DNA from: CAXWPM01 sp965206125
Lineage (GTDB): Bacteria; Acidobacteriota; Terriglobia; 20CM-2-55-15
Assembly (NCBI GenBank): GCA_965206125.1
Contig: CBDBIN010000045.1
Coordinates: forward strand, 620,001 to 684,000
Direction: 5' to 3'
Length of the DNA: 64,000 nt
In this document: positions 35,940 to 44,302 of the stretch, one piece after another
Layout: every line of letters begins with the position of its first letter
Position numbering within the stretch: position 1 is the stretch's first letter
The notes under the pieces: model-generated
Seen by the model: only the letters and a program-made list of their open reading frames with translations
The model's database searches: none
Told to the model about the DNA's origin: nothing
Made by a program: the position numbers and the translations under genes

Positions 35940-36026
35940 GGAGAGATGTCCGAGAGGCTGAAGGAGCACGCTTGGAAAGCGTGTGTGGGGGTAACCTCAC
36001 CGTGGGTTCGAATCCCACTCTCTCCG
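35940..36026 (+). tRNA. tRNA-Ser (anticodon GGA)
   Basis: An 87-nt class II tRNA. The acceptor GGAGAGA pairs with TCTCTCC, with discriminator G. The anticodon loop TTGGAAA sits between CACGC and GCGTG. There is a long variable arm (TGTGGGGGTAACCTCAC) and a TTCGAAT T-loop. It reads UCC/UCU codons. CCA is not encoded. Confidence 0.98.
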
Positions 36027-36067
36027 CTCGTTCGAACCCTGGACTTCGTCCGGGGAATATCAGGTCA

Positions 36068-36156
36068 GGGGGGCTGTGCAATCGGCGCCCGCGAACCCCG
36101 CCAGGTCCGGAAGGAAGCAACGGTAGTGGGTTCCCCGATGTGACACAGTATCCCCC
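36068..36156 (+). ncRNA. ffs: bacterial signal recognition particle RNA (small, 4.5S type)
   Basis: It contains the near-invariant helix-8 sequence CAGGTCCGGAAGGAAGCA with the GGAA tetraloop, followed by ACGGTAG. The closing stem is formed by GGGGGGCTGTG and CACAGTATCCCCC. It pairs with Ffh for co-translational targeting. The ends are approximate; an outer CAGG/CCTG pairing may extend it. The order tRNA-Ser, SRP RNA, dnaX is also known from Bacillus subtilis. Confidence 0.95.
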
Positions 36157-36206
36157 GGGCCTGGCCCTGCCACGCCCAGCTCTGACCAGACGGTTGCAGG
36201 CACTGA

Positions 36207-37952
36207 ATGAAGTACCAGGTTATCGCCCGCAAGTTCCGGCCCCAGGCTTTTGAAGAAGTCGTCGGTCAGGGCGCTATTGTCCAGACTCTCAGGAATGCGA
36301 TCGAAATGGATCGCACAGGCCACGCCTATCTGTTCTGCGGCCCCCGGGGAGTCGGAAAGACAACGATGGCCCGCCTGCTGGCCAAGGCGCTGAACTGCGC
36401 CAAGGGGCCGACCGCCTCCCCCTGCAACGCGTGTGCCTCGTGTACGGAGGTCGCGTCGGGACATGCGATGGACGTCCTGGAAATCGACGCCGCATCCAAC
36501 ACTGGCGTCGACAGCATTCGAGAGCTGCGCGAGAACGCGCGGTACTCTCCATCCCGGGATCGGTTCAAGGTATTCATCGTCGACGAAGTGCATATGCTCT
36601 CCACATCGGCGTTCAATGCACTGCTGAAGATCCTGGAGGAACCGCCCGCGCATATCGTCTTCATCCTGGCGACGACGGAGCGGCACAAACTGCCTGCGAC
36701 GATCCTGTCGCGTTGCCAGCAGTTTGTATTTCGCACGATTCCTCCGGCGGAAATTCTCGCGCACCTCAAGAGCATCGCCGAGCGCGAAGGCATCGCGGTC
36801 GGCGACGGGGCGCTCGACTACGTCGTGAAGGCGGCCGAGGGGAGCATGCGCGACGCGCAGTCGCTGCTGGATCAGATCATCGCTTTCGGCGGTCAGGAGG
36901 TCACCGATGCGGACGTCCGGGATGTGCTTGGCTTCATCCCGGCAGAACTCCTCGACAGAACCGTCGAAGCGCTGATCGCCCACGACTCGGCAACGTTGAT
37001 CGAAACGGCCGGTGCGGTAACTGATCAGGGATTGAACCCACAGCAGTTCGTCCGGGAACTCCTCTCCCGCGTTCGCGACCTGCTGCTGTCCAAGCTGGAC
37101 CTTGAAGAAAGAATTCTCGGCGGAACAGACGAGAAGGAACGAATCGAAGCCCACGCCGGCCACTTTTCAGAGCAGGACCTCATCCGATTCTTCGATCTCT
37201 TGCTTCGCCTTGAAAACGATCTACGCTGGACCTCAGAACCGCGCCTCCATCTGGAAATAGGACTGCTCAAGCTGGCAAAGATTGGGCGACTGAAAGATAT
37301 CGAAGACGTCATCCGGGAGATCCGGGCCGCTGGACCCGGGGTGTCAGCGGCCACGGCGTCTCGGGCAGCGAGCCCACAGCCACGGGCGAAATTACCCGAA
37401 CCCATGCCGACGCGACCGAAGGCCGATACCGCAACCGAGGTGACGAAAGCGGACGCGGCATCTCCAGAGGACACCGAATCCCATAGCGAGCCGCCCATAC
37501 CCAAGCCCAAGGCGGCCAGCGTAGCGAAGCCCGTCGAAGTCGCACCCCCCGAATCTCGGCCGGCGGGTATCCTGGATCGGTTCAGCAACCTGGTGGGTCA
37601 GATGTCGGAAACGACAGGCATGTACCTGGACGGTGTCGACTCGATGGAGCACAATGAGAACCGGTTGGTGATCAAGGTAAAGGGCGCGACACTCCGAACG
37701 GCGTTGGAGAGCCCCGAACACCGGCCAGTGCTCGACCGCGCGGCAGCGGAGGTGCTGGGAAAGGAAGTTCGCGTTTCCCTTATACTGACCGAGGCCTCCA
37801 ACACCGAAAAAACCGAACAAAACGACGTACTTCGACAATCCGTACAGAAGGAAGTCCTGGTCCAGAGCTTTCTGGACGTCTTCCGTGGGCAGATAGCCCA
37901 CGTGAAGAGCGAGGAGAAAAGCACGGACAAAGCTGACGACAATGTGGAGTAG
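36207..37952 (+). CDS. dnaX: DNA polymerase III subunit gamma/tau
   Basis: A 581-residue clamp-loader ATPase. Walker A GPRGVGKTTMA near residue 39, a zinc module (C in ALNCAKG, then CNACASC), Walker B FIVDEVHML near 121, sensor ATTERHKLPATILSRC near 151, and a domain III collar. A Pro/Lys-rich linker (about residues 385-440) leads to a tau-like C-terminal domain. It loads the sliding clamp and couples polymerase to helicase. It starts 51 bp after the SRP RNA. Its stop at 37952 is only 11 bases before IS copy 2. Confidence 0.97.
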   Translation: MKYQVIARKFRPQAFEEVVGQGAIVQTLRNAIEMDRTGHAYLFCGPRGVGKTTMARLLAKALNCAKGPTASPCNACASCTEVASGHAMDVLEIDAASNTGVDSIRELRENARYSPSRDRFKVFIVDEVHMLSTSAFNALLKILEEPPAHIVFILATTERHKLPATILSRCQQFVFRTIPPAEILAHLKSIAEREGIAVGDGALDYVVKAAEGSMRDAQSLLDQIIAFGGQEVTDADVRDVLGFIPAELLDRTVEALIAHDSATLIETAGAVTDQGLNPQQFVRELLSRVRDLLLSKLDLEERILGGTDEKERIEAHAGHFSEQDLIRFFDLLLRLENDLRWTSEPRLHLEIGLLKLAKIGRLKDIEDVIREIRAAGPGVSAATASRAASPQPRAKLPEPMPTRPKADTATEVTKADAASPEDTESHSEPPIPKPKAASVAKPVEVAPPESRPAGILDRFSNLVGQMSETTGMYLDGVDSMEHNENRLVIKVKGATLRTALESPEHRPVLDRAAAEVLGKEVRVSLILTEASNTEKTEQNDVLRQSVQKEVLVQSFLDVFRGQIAHVKSEEKSTDKADDNVE

Positions 37953-37963
37953 CGGCCACTAGG

Positions 37964-39811
37964 CCTAAAACAAGCGCATAACCAGTCCGCCAACGGCCAG
38001 GTTGCGCGCATAAAATTCGAGGCATAGAATCCCGCTCCCGGATCGTTTTATCCAGGTATCGGGTTTCTGTTGGATCTGTTTCAGTTCAGCCTCGCTGGTG
38101 TTGGAGCGGTTGACAGAAACCGGGACCTCGATCGCCCGGGCTCAGGGCCATGATCGGGTCAGCATCGCAGAGGTTGATGCAGCACATCCACGGCACGGAA
38201 CAAGACCGGCAACCACCGGTTCCAGGCCAGAATCCTGAAGAGGATGCGCCGCCCGGTGCGCACGAGCTGACAAGGCACGAACATGAAGGCGTTTAGAAAC
38301 GTCTTGAACTCCATGTGCAGTACCGTCTGTTTCTCGGCCTGATACTTCTGGCCCCAGCGTCCGGTTTCGGGCAGCAGCAACGCAAACCACGCCTTCAGTG
38401 TCCAGGCCAGCGACGCCATGACCATGTAGGCCCCGTTGCTGGTCTGATCCCCGACCGGCATCCTCAAGGCCTGAACGCCGTTCTTGAGCTGCTCAATGAG
38501 ATTCTCTTGATTGCACCGTTGATTCGCACGGAGCACAATCTGGCTGGCCGAATCCGAGCGGTTGGTAATGTAGAAGAAGTATCGGATGTCGTCGAACAAC
38601 ACCTGTTCGCCTTTGGCCACCGACAGATTCTTCCGCACCACGACAACGCGGTAGTCCCGGTCGCAGGCTCTGGGCCGATACGCAAACTCGGCCACATCCT
38701 CGCCCTGCAACCGGATATTGTCGAAACCGCGCTCCCGAACGACTTGTTCCTTCACGTTGTCGGGACGTTGGCGCGGTTCGGTGGCCACCGCGTACTTGGC
38801 GGGCCGTTCCAGACGCGTCCATTGGTGCGGTTCCAGTTCATCGGCCAGCGCCACCAGATTCTGCATGGCGTCGATGCCGAAGATGAATCCCACGCCCTGG
38901 TCGTCCCATCCATCCAGGTGCCGGGTCTGGCTGAAGTCGGTGTCCCCGCGCAGCAGGATCTGGCGAAACCCGCCTCGACGGCACAGCGCGATGGCCTGGT
39001 CGAACCGTGCGGCCGCTCCCTCATGCGAGGGCCGGTTACCGCTGCGATTGACCAGGTACAGCGGCTCTTGAGTATTCGCCAGCGAAATCACCAGCGGGTG
39101 ATACCCCCAGGTCCCGTTGTAGGCCACGTCCATTCCTTGCTTGCATTCGCCTGTGGTTTCAGCCAGTGTCCCATCGGCGTCCAACACCGCTTCTTCGAAA
39201 AACGCCTCGGGCTGCTGGCGCCAGACTCGCAGCCGGACTTGATTCGTCGCCTCCATCAGAGACTCCACGTCGCTGGGCTCAAATCTCCGGCAGAAGTCTC
39301 CCGCCGTCGTCGGGTCCGGAATCCGTTGCGCTCCCAGCGCATCCAGATACACTTCGTCGTTGCGCCGCAACTCGATGTCCTCCAGGCACGTCCCTCCATT
39401 CAACGCGTTATAGGCGATGTTCAGCACGTGATCCGATTCGTGATACGGCAAGTGCCGCTTCAGCACATGCACACTCTCGTCGATGGCTTTGACCAGCCCC
39501 GTCCGCCGCGCCACCAACTGCATCATCCCGATTCCGCCCACCGCCGTGCCGCGCGTCCGCTCTCCCATCTCATAATGAATGTTGCTCGCCGAAAACATCG
39601 GCGCCGCCTGATCTGTCCAATTCCGGTCCGCAAGCCGGCGCTCGATTCGCCGCTTGCGGTTCTTCATGTTCTTGCGCGTATAATCGTTCATCCGAAATGC
39701 CTCCTTTTCCGTAGACTCTTTCCAAGTCTTTATTCACACGGAACGGGGGCATTTCGGGTACTTCTGCTGCTATGCCGCTATCAATACCTCGTCAATCACG
39801 CTTGATCAGGG
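37964..39811 (-). mobile_element. IS1380-family insertion sequence, copy 2 (1,848 bp)
   Basis: Same length and sequence as copy 1, in the same orientation, except for T instead of C at the third base (CCTAAAACAAGC). It is flanked by its own 6-bp duplication ACTAGG (37958-37963 and 39812-39817). Its target is the reverse complement of the copy 1 target, again with a CTAG core. Because each copy has its own duplication, the two are independent insertions. This one separates dnaX from ybaB-recR. Confidence 0.97.
38159..39691 (-). CDS. IS1380-family DDE transposase (copy 2)
   Basis: Intact 510-residue transposase with the same translation as the gene at 25054. The catalytic pattern (DADGT, RGDTDFS, ENLIEQLK) and the GGAGG site are unchanged. 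Here it is antisense to the surrounding dnaX and recR genes, so host read-through gives antisense transcript, unlike copy 1. Confidence 0.97.
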   Translation of the reverse strand: MNDYTRKNMKNRKRRIERRLADRNWTDQAAPMFSASNIHYEMGERTRGTAVGGIGMMQLVARRTGLVKAIDESVHVLKRHLPYHESDHVLNIAYNALNGGTCLEDIELRRNDEVYLDALGAQRIPDPTTAGDFCRRFEPSDVESLMEATNQVRLRVWRQQPEAFFEEAVLDADGTLAETTGECKQGMDVAYNGTWGYHPLVISLANTQEPLYLVNRSGNRPSHEGAAARFDQAIALCRRGGFRQILLRGDTDFSQTRHLDGWDDQGVGFIFGIDAMQNLVALADELEPHQWTRLERPAKYAVATEPRQRPDNVKEQVVRERGFDNIRLQGEDVAEFAYRPRACDRDYRVVVVRKNLSVAKGEQVLFDDIRYFFYITNRSDSASQIVLRANQRCNQENLIEQLKNGVQALRMPVGDQTSNGAYMVMASLAWTLKAWFALLLPETGRWGQKYQAEKQTVLHMEFKTFLNAFMFVPCQLVRTGRRILFRILAWNRWLPVLFRAVDVLHQPLRC

Positions 39812-39829
39812 ACTAGGGGGTCCCGAGAG

Positions 39830-40129
39830 ATGAAGAACATGCAACAGATGATGCAGCAGGCTCAGAAAATGCAGGAGCAGTTGCGAAAACAGCTCACCGA
39901 AACGGTCGTCGAGGCCAGTTCGGGAGGCGAGATGGTCTCGGTCAAGATGAATGGGAACAAGCAACTGCTGTCGATCGAGATCGACCCGGAGATCTTCGAA
40001 GGCGGCGATCGGGAAATGATGCAGGACCTCATCGTTGCAGCCGTCAACGAGGCGACCCGGCGAGTCGACGAAGCAATGTCCACGCAGCTGGGAAGTCTGG
40101 CTGCAGGCCTGAACATTCCCGGTCTGTAG
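39830..40129 (+). CDS. ybaB: YbaB/EbfC nucleoid-associated protein
   Basis: A 99-residue dimeric DNA-binding protein. It has the typical Met/Gln-rich N-terminal helix (MKNMQQMMQQAQKMQEQLRKQL), the central VVEASSGGEMVSVKMNGNKQLLSIEIDPE sheet and a C-terminal helix. It sits between dnaX and recR in most bacteria. Here IS copy 2 has been placed 18 bases before its start, so its expression now depends on read-through or on sequence in the IS end. Confidence 0.96.
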   Translation: MKNMQQMMQQAQKMQEQLRKQLTETVVEASSGGEMVSVKMNGNKQLLSIEIDPEIFEGGDREMMQDLIVAAVNEATRRVDEAMSTQLGSLAAGLNIPGL

Positions 40130-40136
40130 CATCGAT

Positions 40137-40736
40137 ATGGGAGAAGTCGCAGAACCGGTCGGCAGGCTTATCGAAGGCTTTCGAAAGTTGCCCGGTATTG
40201 GCGCTAAGTCCGCCCAGCGAATGGCGTTTCATGTCCTGAAAATGGACTCGGCCGCAGCAGAGCAACTGGCCGCCGCGATTGTAGACGTTAAACGGTCGAT
40301 CCGACATTGTTCGGTATGCAGCAACCTCACCGATATCGATCCCTGCTTCTACTGTTCCGATCCGAAGCGTACCGATGGCCTGCTCTGTATCGTCGAGGAG
40401 TCGCAAAACATCGTGCCGCTGGAGAACACACACGAGTTCAACGGGCGCTACCACGTTCTGATGGGAGCGATCTCTCCGTTAAAGGGAATCGGCCCGGACC
40501 AACTCACCGTCGCTGCGCTGATGGAGAGGCTCCAGGACAGCAAGATCGAAGAAATAATCGTAGCAACGAACCCGAACGTAGAAGGTGAAACGACGGCGCT
40601 ATACCTTTCCAAGTTGATCAAGCCCCTCGGCATCCGGATAACCAGGCTGGCGATGGGCCTTCCGGTGGGGGGAGACCTGGACTACGCCGATTCCGTCACC
40701 CTGACCAAGGCCCTGGAAGGCCGCCGGGAGCTCTGA
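40137..40736 (+). CDS. recR: recombination protein RecR
   Basis: A 199-residue RecFOR-pathway protein. It has a helix-hairpin-helix (LIEGFRKLPGIGAKSAQRMAFH), a four-cysteine zinc finger (CSVCSNLTDIDPCFYC), a Toprim domain (LLCIVEESQN, MGAISPLKGIGPDQL, ATNPNVEGETTALYL) and a C-terminal Walker-B-like strand. It loads RecA onto SSB-coated gaps. It starts 7 bp after ybaB and is translated from the same transcript. Confidence 0.97.
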   Translation: MGEVAEPVGRLIEGFRKLPGIGAKSAQRMAFHVLKMDSAAAEQLAAAIVDVKRSIRHCSVCSNLTDIDPCFYCSDPKRTDGLLCIVEESQNIVPLENTHEFNGRYHVLMGAISPLKGIGPDQLTVAALMERLQDSKIEEIIVATNPNVEGETTALYLSKLIKPLGIRITRLAMGLPVGGDLDYADSVTLTKALEGRREL

Positions 40737-40783
40737 GCGGACAGTCCGGGACTAAGAATACGGTCGCCGGCCGCAAACAGACC

Positions 40784-43039
40784 ATGACCCCGAAAGATCC
40801 GGAAAGCGCACGCGCACGGGTTCGAACCCTTGAACAGCAGATCGCCGAACGCGATCGGCGACTTGCCGCCGTCGAAGGCATGCTCGGGGGGATCCTCAGC
40901 TCGCGTTCCTGGCGCTGGACCGAGGCCCTGAGATCACTCGCATGGCGGCTCCGCTCCCTGGGCAGCCGGAACGGAGGCGGCGGACTACCATCGGCGCTCG
41001 CCCCCCCTCCCCCGGGGGGCGAGGCTCCGAACCCTGTACTCGCCGAAGCCAAACACAGCTTTACCGAGCTCAGTGAAACCATACTGGACTCGTTCCTGGC
41101 TTCGGGGAGCCGTCTAACGCTGGCTGGGTCATCAGCGCCCCTGGTATCGATCGTTCTCGTTGTCTACAACCGGGCGGAGCTGACCCTGCACTGTCTGCGG
41201 TCGATCGCGGAGGCCGGCGGTGTGCCCCTCGAACTGGTTGTCGTGGACAACGCCTCCACCGACCGTACCCGAGCACTCTTCGATCGGGTCGACGGGGTCC
41301 GGTACTTCCAGAACGACGAGAACCTGTTCTTTATCTCCGCCGTTAACCGAGGCGCCCAAGCCTCACGCGGCAAGTACCTTCTCCTGCTCAACAACGATGC
41401 CGTTCTGCTGCCTGGGGCGATCAACTCCATGGTTACGGCCATCGAATCGGCCTCCGATATCGGCGGTGTGGGCGGCAAGATCATCTTCCTCGATGGCACG
41501 CTCCAGGAAGCCGGCAACATCATATGGCGAGACGGAACGTGCCTCGGTTACGGCCGTGGCGACGATCCGGTCGGATCGCCGTACATGTTCCGGCGGGATG
41601 TGGACTATTGCTCCGGAGCCTTGCTCCTGCTCAGGAAAGACCTCTTTGATCGACTTGGCGGTTTCGACGAAGCTTACAGCCCGGCCTATTACGAGGAAAC
41701 AGACTATTGCTTGCGATTGTGGCAGGCCGGCTATCGGGTGGTCTATGAACCGGCGGCCGCGATCCTGCATTATGAATTCGCATCCCGAGACCCGGCGCAC
41801 GCATCGCGGCTGCAGGTGGAAAAGCGCGAAGTGTTCGTCCGCAAACACGCGGACGCTCTTGCTGGGCGTCTCGACCGGAGCGACGCCAACATCCTTCGGG
41901 CGAGGTTGGCCGGGAAGTCCCGAACGCGGATCCTTCTGGTCGACGACCGTGTTCCTCATCCGAGGTTCGGATCGGGTTTCCCACGCGCACATCGCCTATT
42001 GACAGGGCTGGTGGACTACGGCGCTTTCGTGACGCTCTATCCGCTCGCGGCGTTCGAAGACAGCTGGACGCAGGTATACGCCGACATCCCGGGCGAAGTC
42101 GAGGTGATGATGAACCACGGTCCGGCCGCGCTGGAAAATTTCCTTCGAACGCGGGAAGGATTCTACGACCTTGTGCTGGTCAGTCGCCCGCACAACATGC
42201 GGATCATGGCGGGCATCATGGACCGAAATCCATCGTGGTTTGCGCGGACGAAAGTCGTTTACGACGCCGAAGCTCTGTTCTCCACCCGGATCAAGCTGCG
42301 ACAGTCGGTGCTCGGCGCCGGGGCCATGTCCGCTGAACCCGATCAGACGCTCGAAGACGAGCTGGCTCTGGCGAAGAACGCGGATGCCGTGCTCTCGATC
42401 TCCGAAGCAGAGGCGGGGGAATTTCGACGGGGTGGCGTGGCGCATGTCGAGGTGTTGAGCCACGCCCTCGACGTGACTCCCACCCCCGATTCATTCGACG
42501 ATCGTTCCGGGCTGCTCTTTGTCGGGGCGATCTACGAGGAAGGGAGTCCGAACGGCGACTCGATGCTTTGGTTCATCGAACAAATCCTGCCCAGGATTCA
42601 CGACAGCCTGCCCGGTATCAGGCTGACACTGGCTGGCATCAATACTTCGGCGCGCATCTGGTCTCTCGCGTCCGAGAAAGTGTCGATTCTGGGCCCGATG
42701 GAAGACCTCGGCGGACTCTACGCCACGCACCGCATCTTTGTCGCACCTACCCGCTTTTCGGCAGGAGTGCCGCTCAAGATTTACGAAGCGGCCGCGTTTG
42801 GCGTGCCGGTCGTCGCGACCTCCCTACTGGCGGTGCAGCTGGGCTGGCGGCAAGGTCGAGATCTCGTCGTTGGCGATTCGCCTGTGGATTTCGCGCGGAA
42901 GGTAGTGGAGCTCTATCGAGACCGAACGCTCTGGAACCGCATCCGCACCGAGGCTATCGATCGCGTGCGGAGGGACTGTTCAGCACAGTCCTTCGACGAG
43001 ACACTGCAAAGGGTGATCAGACAGACCACGGGCTGCTAA
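40784..43039 (+). CDS. two-domain glycosyltransferase (GT2 + GT4-like)
   Basis: A 751-residue protein. Residues 5-35 form a coiled coil. A GT-A domain of family GT2 spans about 120-350, with VVDNASTDRT, the metal-binding LLLNNDAVLLPGA and EETDYCLRLWQAGY. The C-terminal part, about 550-735, is a GT-B family GT4-type donor-binding domain (FVAPTRFSAGVPLKIYEAAAFGVPVVAT). Such fusions build cell-surface or O-antigen polysaccharide. No signal or membrane span is seen. It lies 47 bp after recR, but no functional link is evident. Confidence 0.9.
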   Translation: MTPKDPESARARVRTLEQQIAERDRRLAAVEGMLGGILSSRSWRWTEALRSLAWRLRSLGSRNGGGGLPSALAPPPPGGEAPNPVLAEAKHSFTELSETILDSFLASGSRLTLAGSSAPLVSIVLVVYNRAELTLHCLRSIAEAGGVPLELVVVDNASTDRTRALFDRVDGVRYFQNDENLFFISAVNRGAQASRGKYLLLLNNDAVLLPGAINSMVTAIESASDIGGVGGKIIFLDGTLQEAGNIIWRDGTCLGYGRGDDPVGSPYMFRRDVDYCSGALLLLRKDLFDRLGGFDEAYSPAYYEETDYCLRLWQAGYRVVYEPAAAILHYEFASRDPAHASRLQVEKREVFVRKHADALAGRLDRSDANILRARLAGKSRTRILLVDDRVPHPRFGSGFPRAHRLLTGLVDYGAFVTLYPLAAFEDSWTQVYADIPGEVEVMMNHGPAALENFLRTREGFYDLVLVSRPHNMRIMAGIMDRNPSWFARTKVVYDAEALFSTRIKLRQSVLGAGAMSAEPDQTLEDELALAKNADAVLSISEAEAGEFRRGGVAHVEVLSHALDVTPTPDSFDDRSGLLFVGAIYEEGSPNGDSMLWFIEQILPRIHDSLPGIRLTLAGINTSARIWSLASEKVSILGPMEDLGGLYATHRIFVAPTRFSAGVPLKIYEAAAFGVPVVATSLLAVQLGWRQGRDLVVGDSPVDFARKVVELYRDRTLWNRIRTEAIDRVRRDCSAQSFDETLQRVIRQTTGC

Positions 43040-43050
43040 CAGGAGGCGGA

Positions 43051-43371
43051 TCAGACGGGAATCAGGTCCTCGAACTCTGGGATCTCGTCGCGGAGACGCT
43101 TCTCGATGCCGAAGCGGAGCGTCAATGCCGCGCTGGGACATCCCCGGCAGGCGCCTACGAGCCTGACCTTCGCGGACTTCCCGACGATCTCAACGAGTTG
43201 GACATCGCCACCGTCGGACTGCAAGGCGGGACGGACCTGATCCAGCACAGCCTCGACGCGGATTTCGAACGGCGCGTCCCGAACTGGGGCGGTCTGGGCC
43301 GACTCGGGCGACAGGCCCGAACGCGACCGGGGTGCGTTGTCGACGCCCAGAATCCTGGCAAGCAACCCCAT
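43051..43371 (-). CDS. nfu: Nfu-type iron-sulfur scaffold protein
   Basis: About 106 residues comprising a NifU C-terminal domain: VLDQVRPALQSDGGDVQLVEI, then the cluster-binding CRGCPSAALTL motif. It assembles and delivers a [4Fe-4S] cluster. The start at 43371 is two bases past the lipA stop, so the pair is translationally coupled. In other bacteria NfuA-type proteins rebuild the auxiliary cluster that lipoyl synthase consumes each turnover, which fits this arrangement well. Confidence 0.93.
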   Translation of the reverse strand: MGLLARILGVDNAPRSRSGLSPESAQTAPVRDAPFEIRVEAVLDQVRPALQSDGGDVQLVEIVGKSAKVRLVGACRGCPSAALTLRFGIEKRLRDEIPEFEDLIPV

Positions 43372-43373
43372 CG

Positions 43374-44252
43374 TCAGCGGGCCGACCCGGCCTGGGCCAT
43401 CATGTCGACGAAAACGTCTTCTGCGTGGTAGGAACTGCGCACCAATGGGCCTGAGAACACCCAACGGATACCCATCCGGCGGCCGGCCTCGCCCAATTCG
43501 TCGAATTCCGCGGGCGTGTAGTAGCGCTTGATCTGGGCGTGCCGCGGCGTCGGTCGCAGGTACTGTCCGATCGTCAGGATATCCACACCCGTGTCTGCGG
43601 CGTCGGACATTAACTCCAGGACTTCTTCCTTCTCCTCACCCAGACCGACCATGATGCCCGTCTTGGTAAAAATGCCGTCAGCCATCGTCCGGGCCTCGGC
43701 GAGCAGACGGAACGACACACGGTAATCGGATTTGAACCGAACCGAAGGGTACAACCGCTCGACGGTTTCCACATTGTGGGAAAAGATATCGGGGCCCGCG
43801 TCGATCACCGTCCGCAGGGCATCGTGGGACCCCTGAAAATCCGGCGTCAGCAGCTCGATCTTTACGTCCGGATCCAACCGGCGAATCTCACGGACGGTTT
43901 CGGCGAAGACTCCGGCTCCCCCGTCTCGAAGGTCATCCCGGTCGACGGAAGTGATGACGGCGTGTTTGAGCTTGAGCTCGCCGATGGCCGCGGCGACCCG
44001 CTCCGGTTCGAGAAGATCCAGTTCGCTGGGCTGTCCGGAACGAACCGCACAGTAGGCGCACGCTCGCGTGCAGATATCTCCGAGGATCATGAAGGTTGCC
44101 GTCCGATGCGTGCCCCAGCATTCGGCGATGTTGGGACAACGGGCGTCCTCGCAGACGGTATTGAGGTTGTGGGATCGAAGGATCCGCCGAACGTCGAAGA
44201 AGTCGTCACCGCTGGGAAGGCGAACCTTCAACCACTCCGGATGCTTACCCAT
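43374..44252 (-). CDS. lipA: lipoyl synthase
   Basis: A 292-residue radical-SAM enzyme that inserts two sulfurs into octanoyl groups on E2 and GcvH. The auxiliary-cluster cysteines are in CEDARCPNIAEC, and the SAM-cluster motif is CTRACAYC. VGLGEEKEE, LTIGQYLRPT and the final SGPLVRSSYHAE loop (with the cluster-ligating Ser) are intact. The ATG at 44252 gives the normal family length. It lies 50 bp after lpd and directly before nfu. Confidence 0.97.
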   Translation of the reverse strand: MGKHPEWLKVRLPSGDDFFDVRRILRSHNLNTVCEDARCPNIAECWGTHRTATFMILGDICTRACAYCAVRSGQPSELDLLEPERVAAAIGELKLKHAVITSVDRDDLRDGGAGVFAETVREIRRLDPDVKIELLTPDFQGSHDALRTVIDAGPDIFSHNVETVERLYPSVRFKSDYRVSFRLLAEARTMADGIFTKTGIMVGLGEEKEEVLELMSDAADTGVDILTIGQYLRPTPRHAQIKRYYTPAEFDELGEAGRRMGIRWVFSGPLVRSSYHAEDVFVDMMAQAGSAR

Positions 44253-44302
44253 TCTTCGATTATACCGCCACAGGGCAGGAGAACTTCTCGGTGTACGCAC
44301 CC

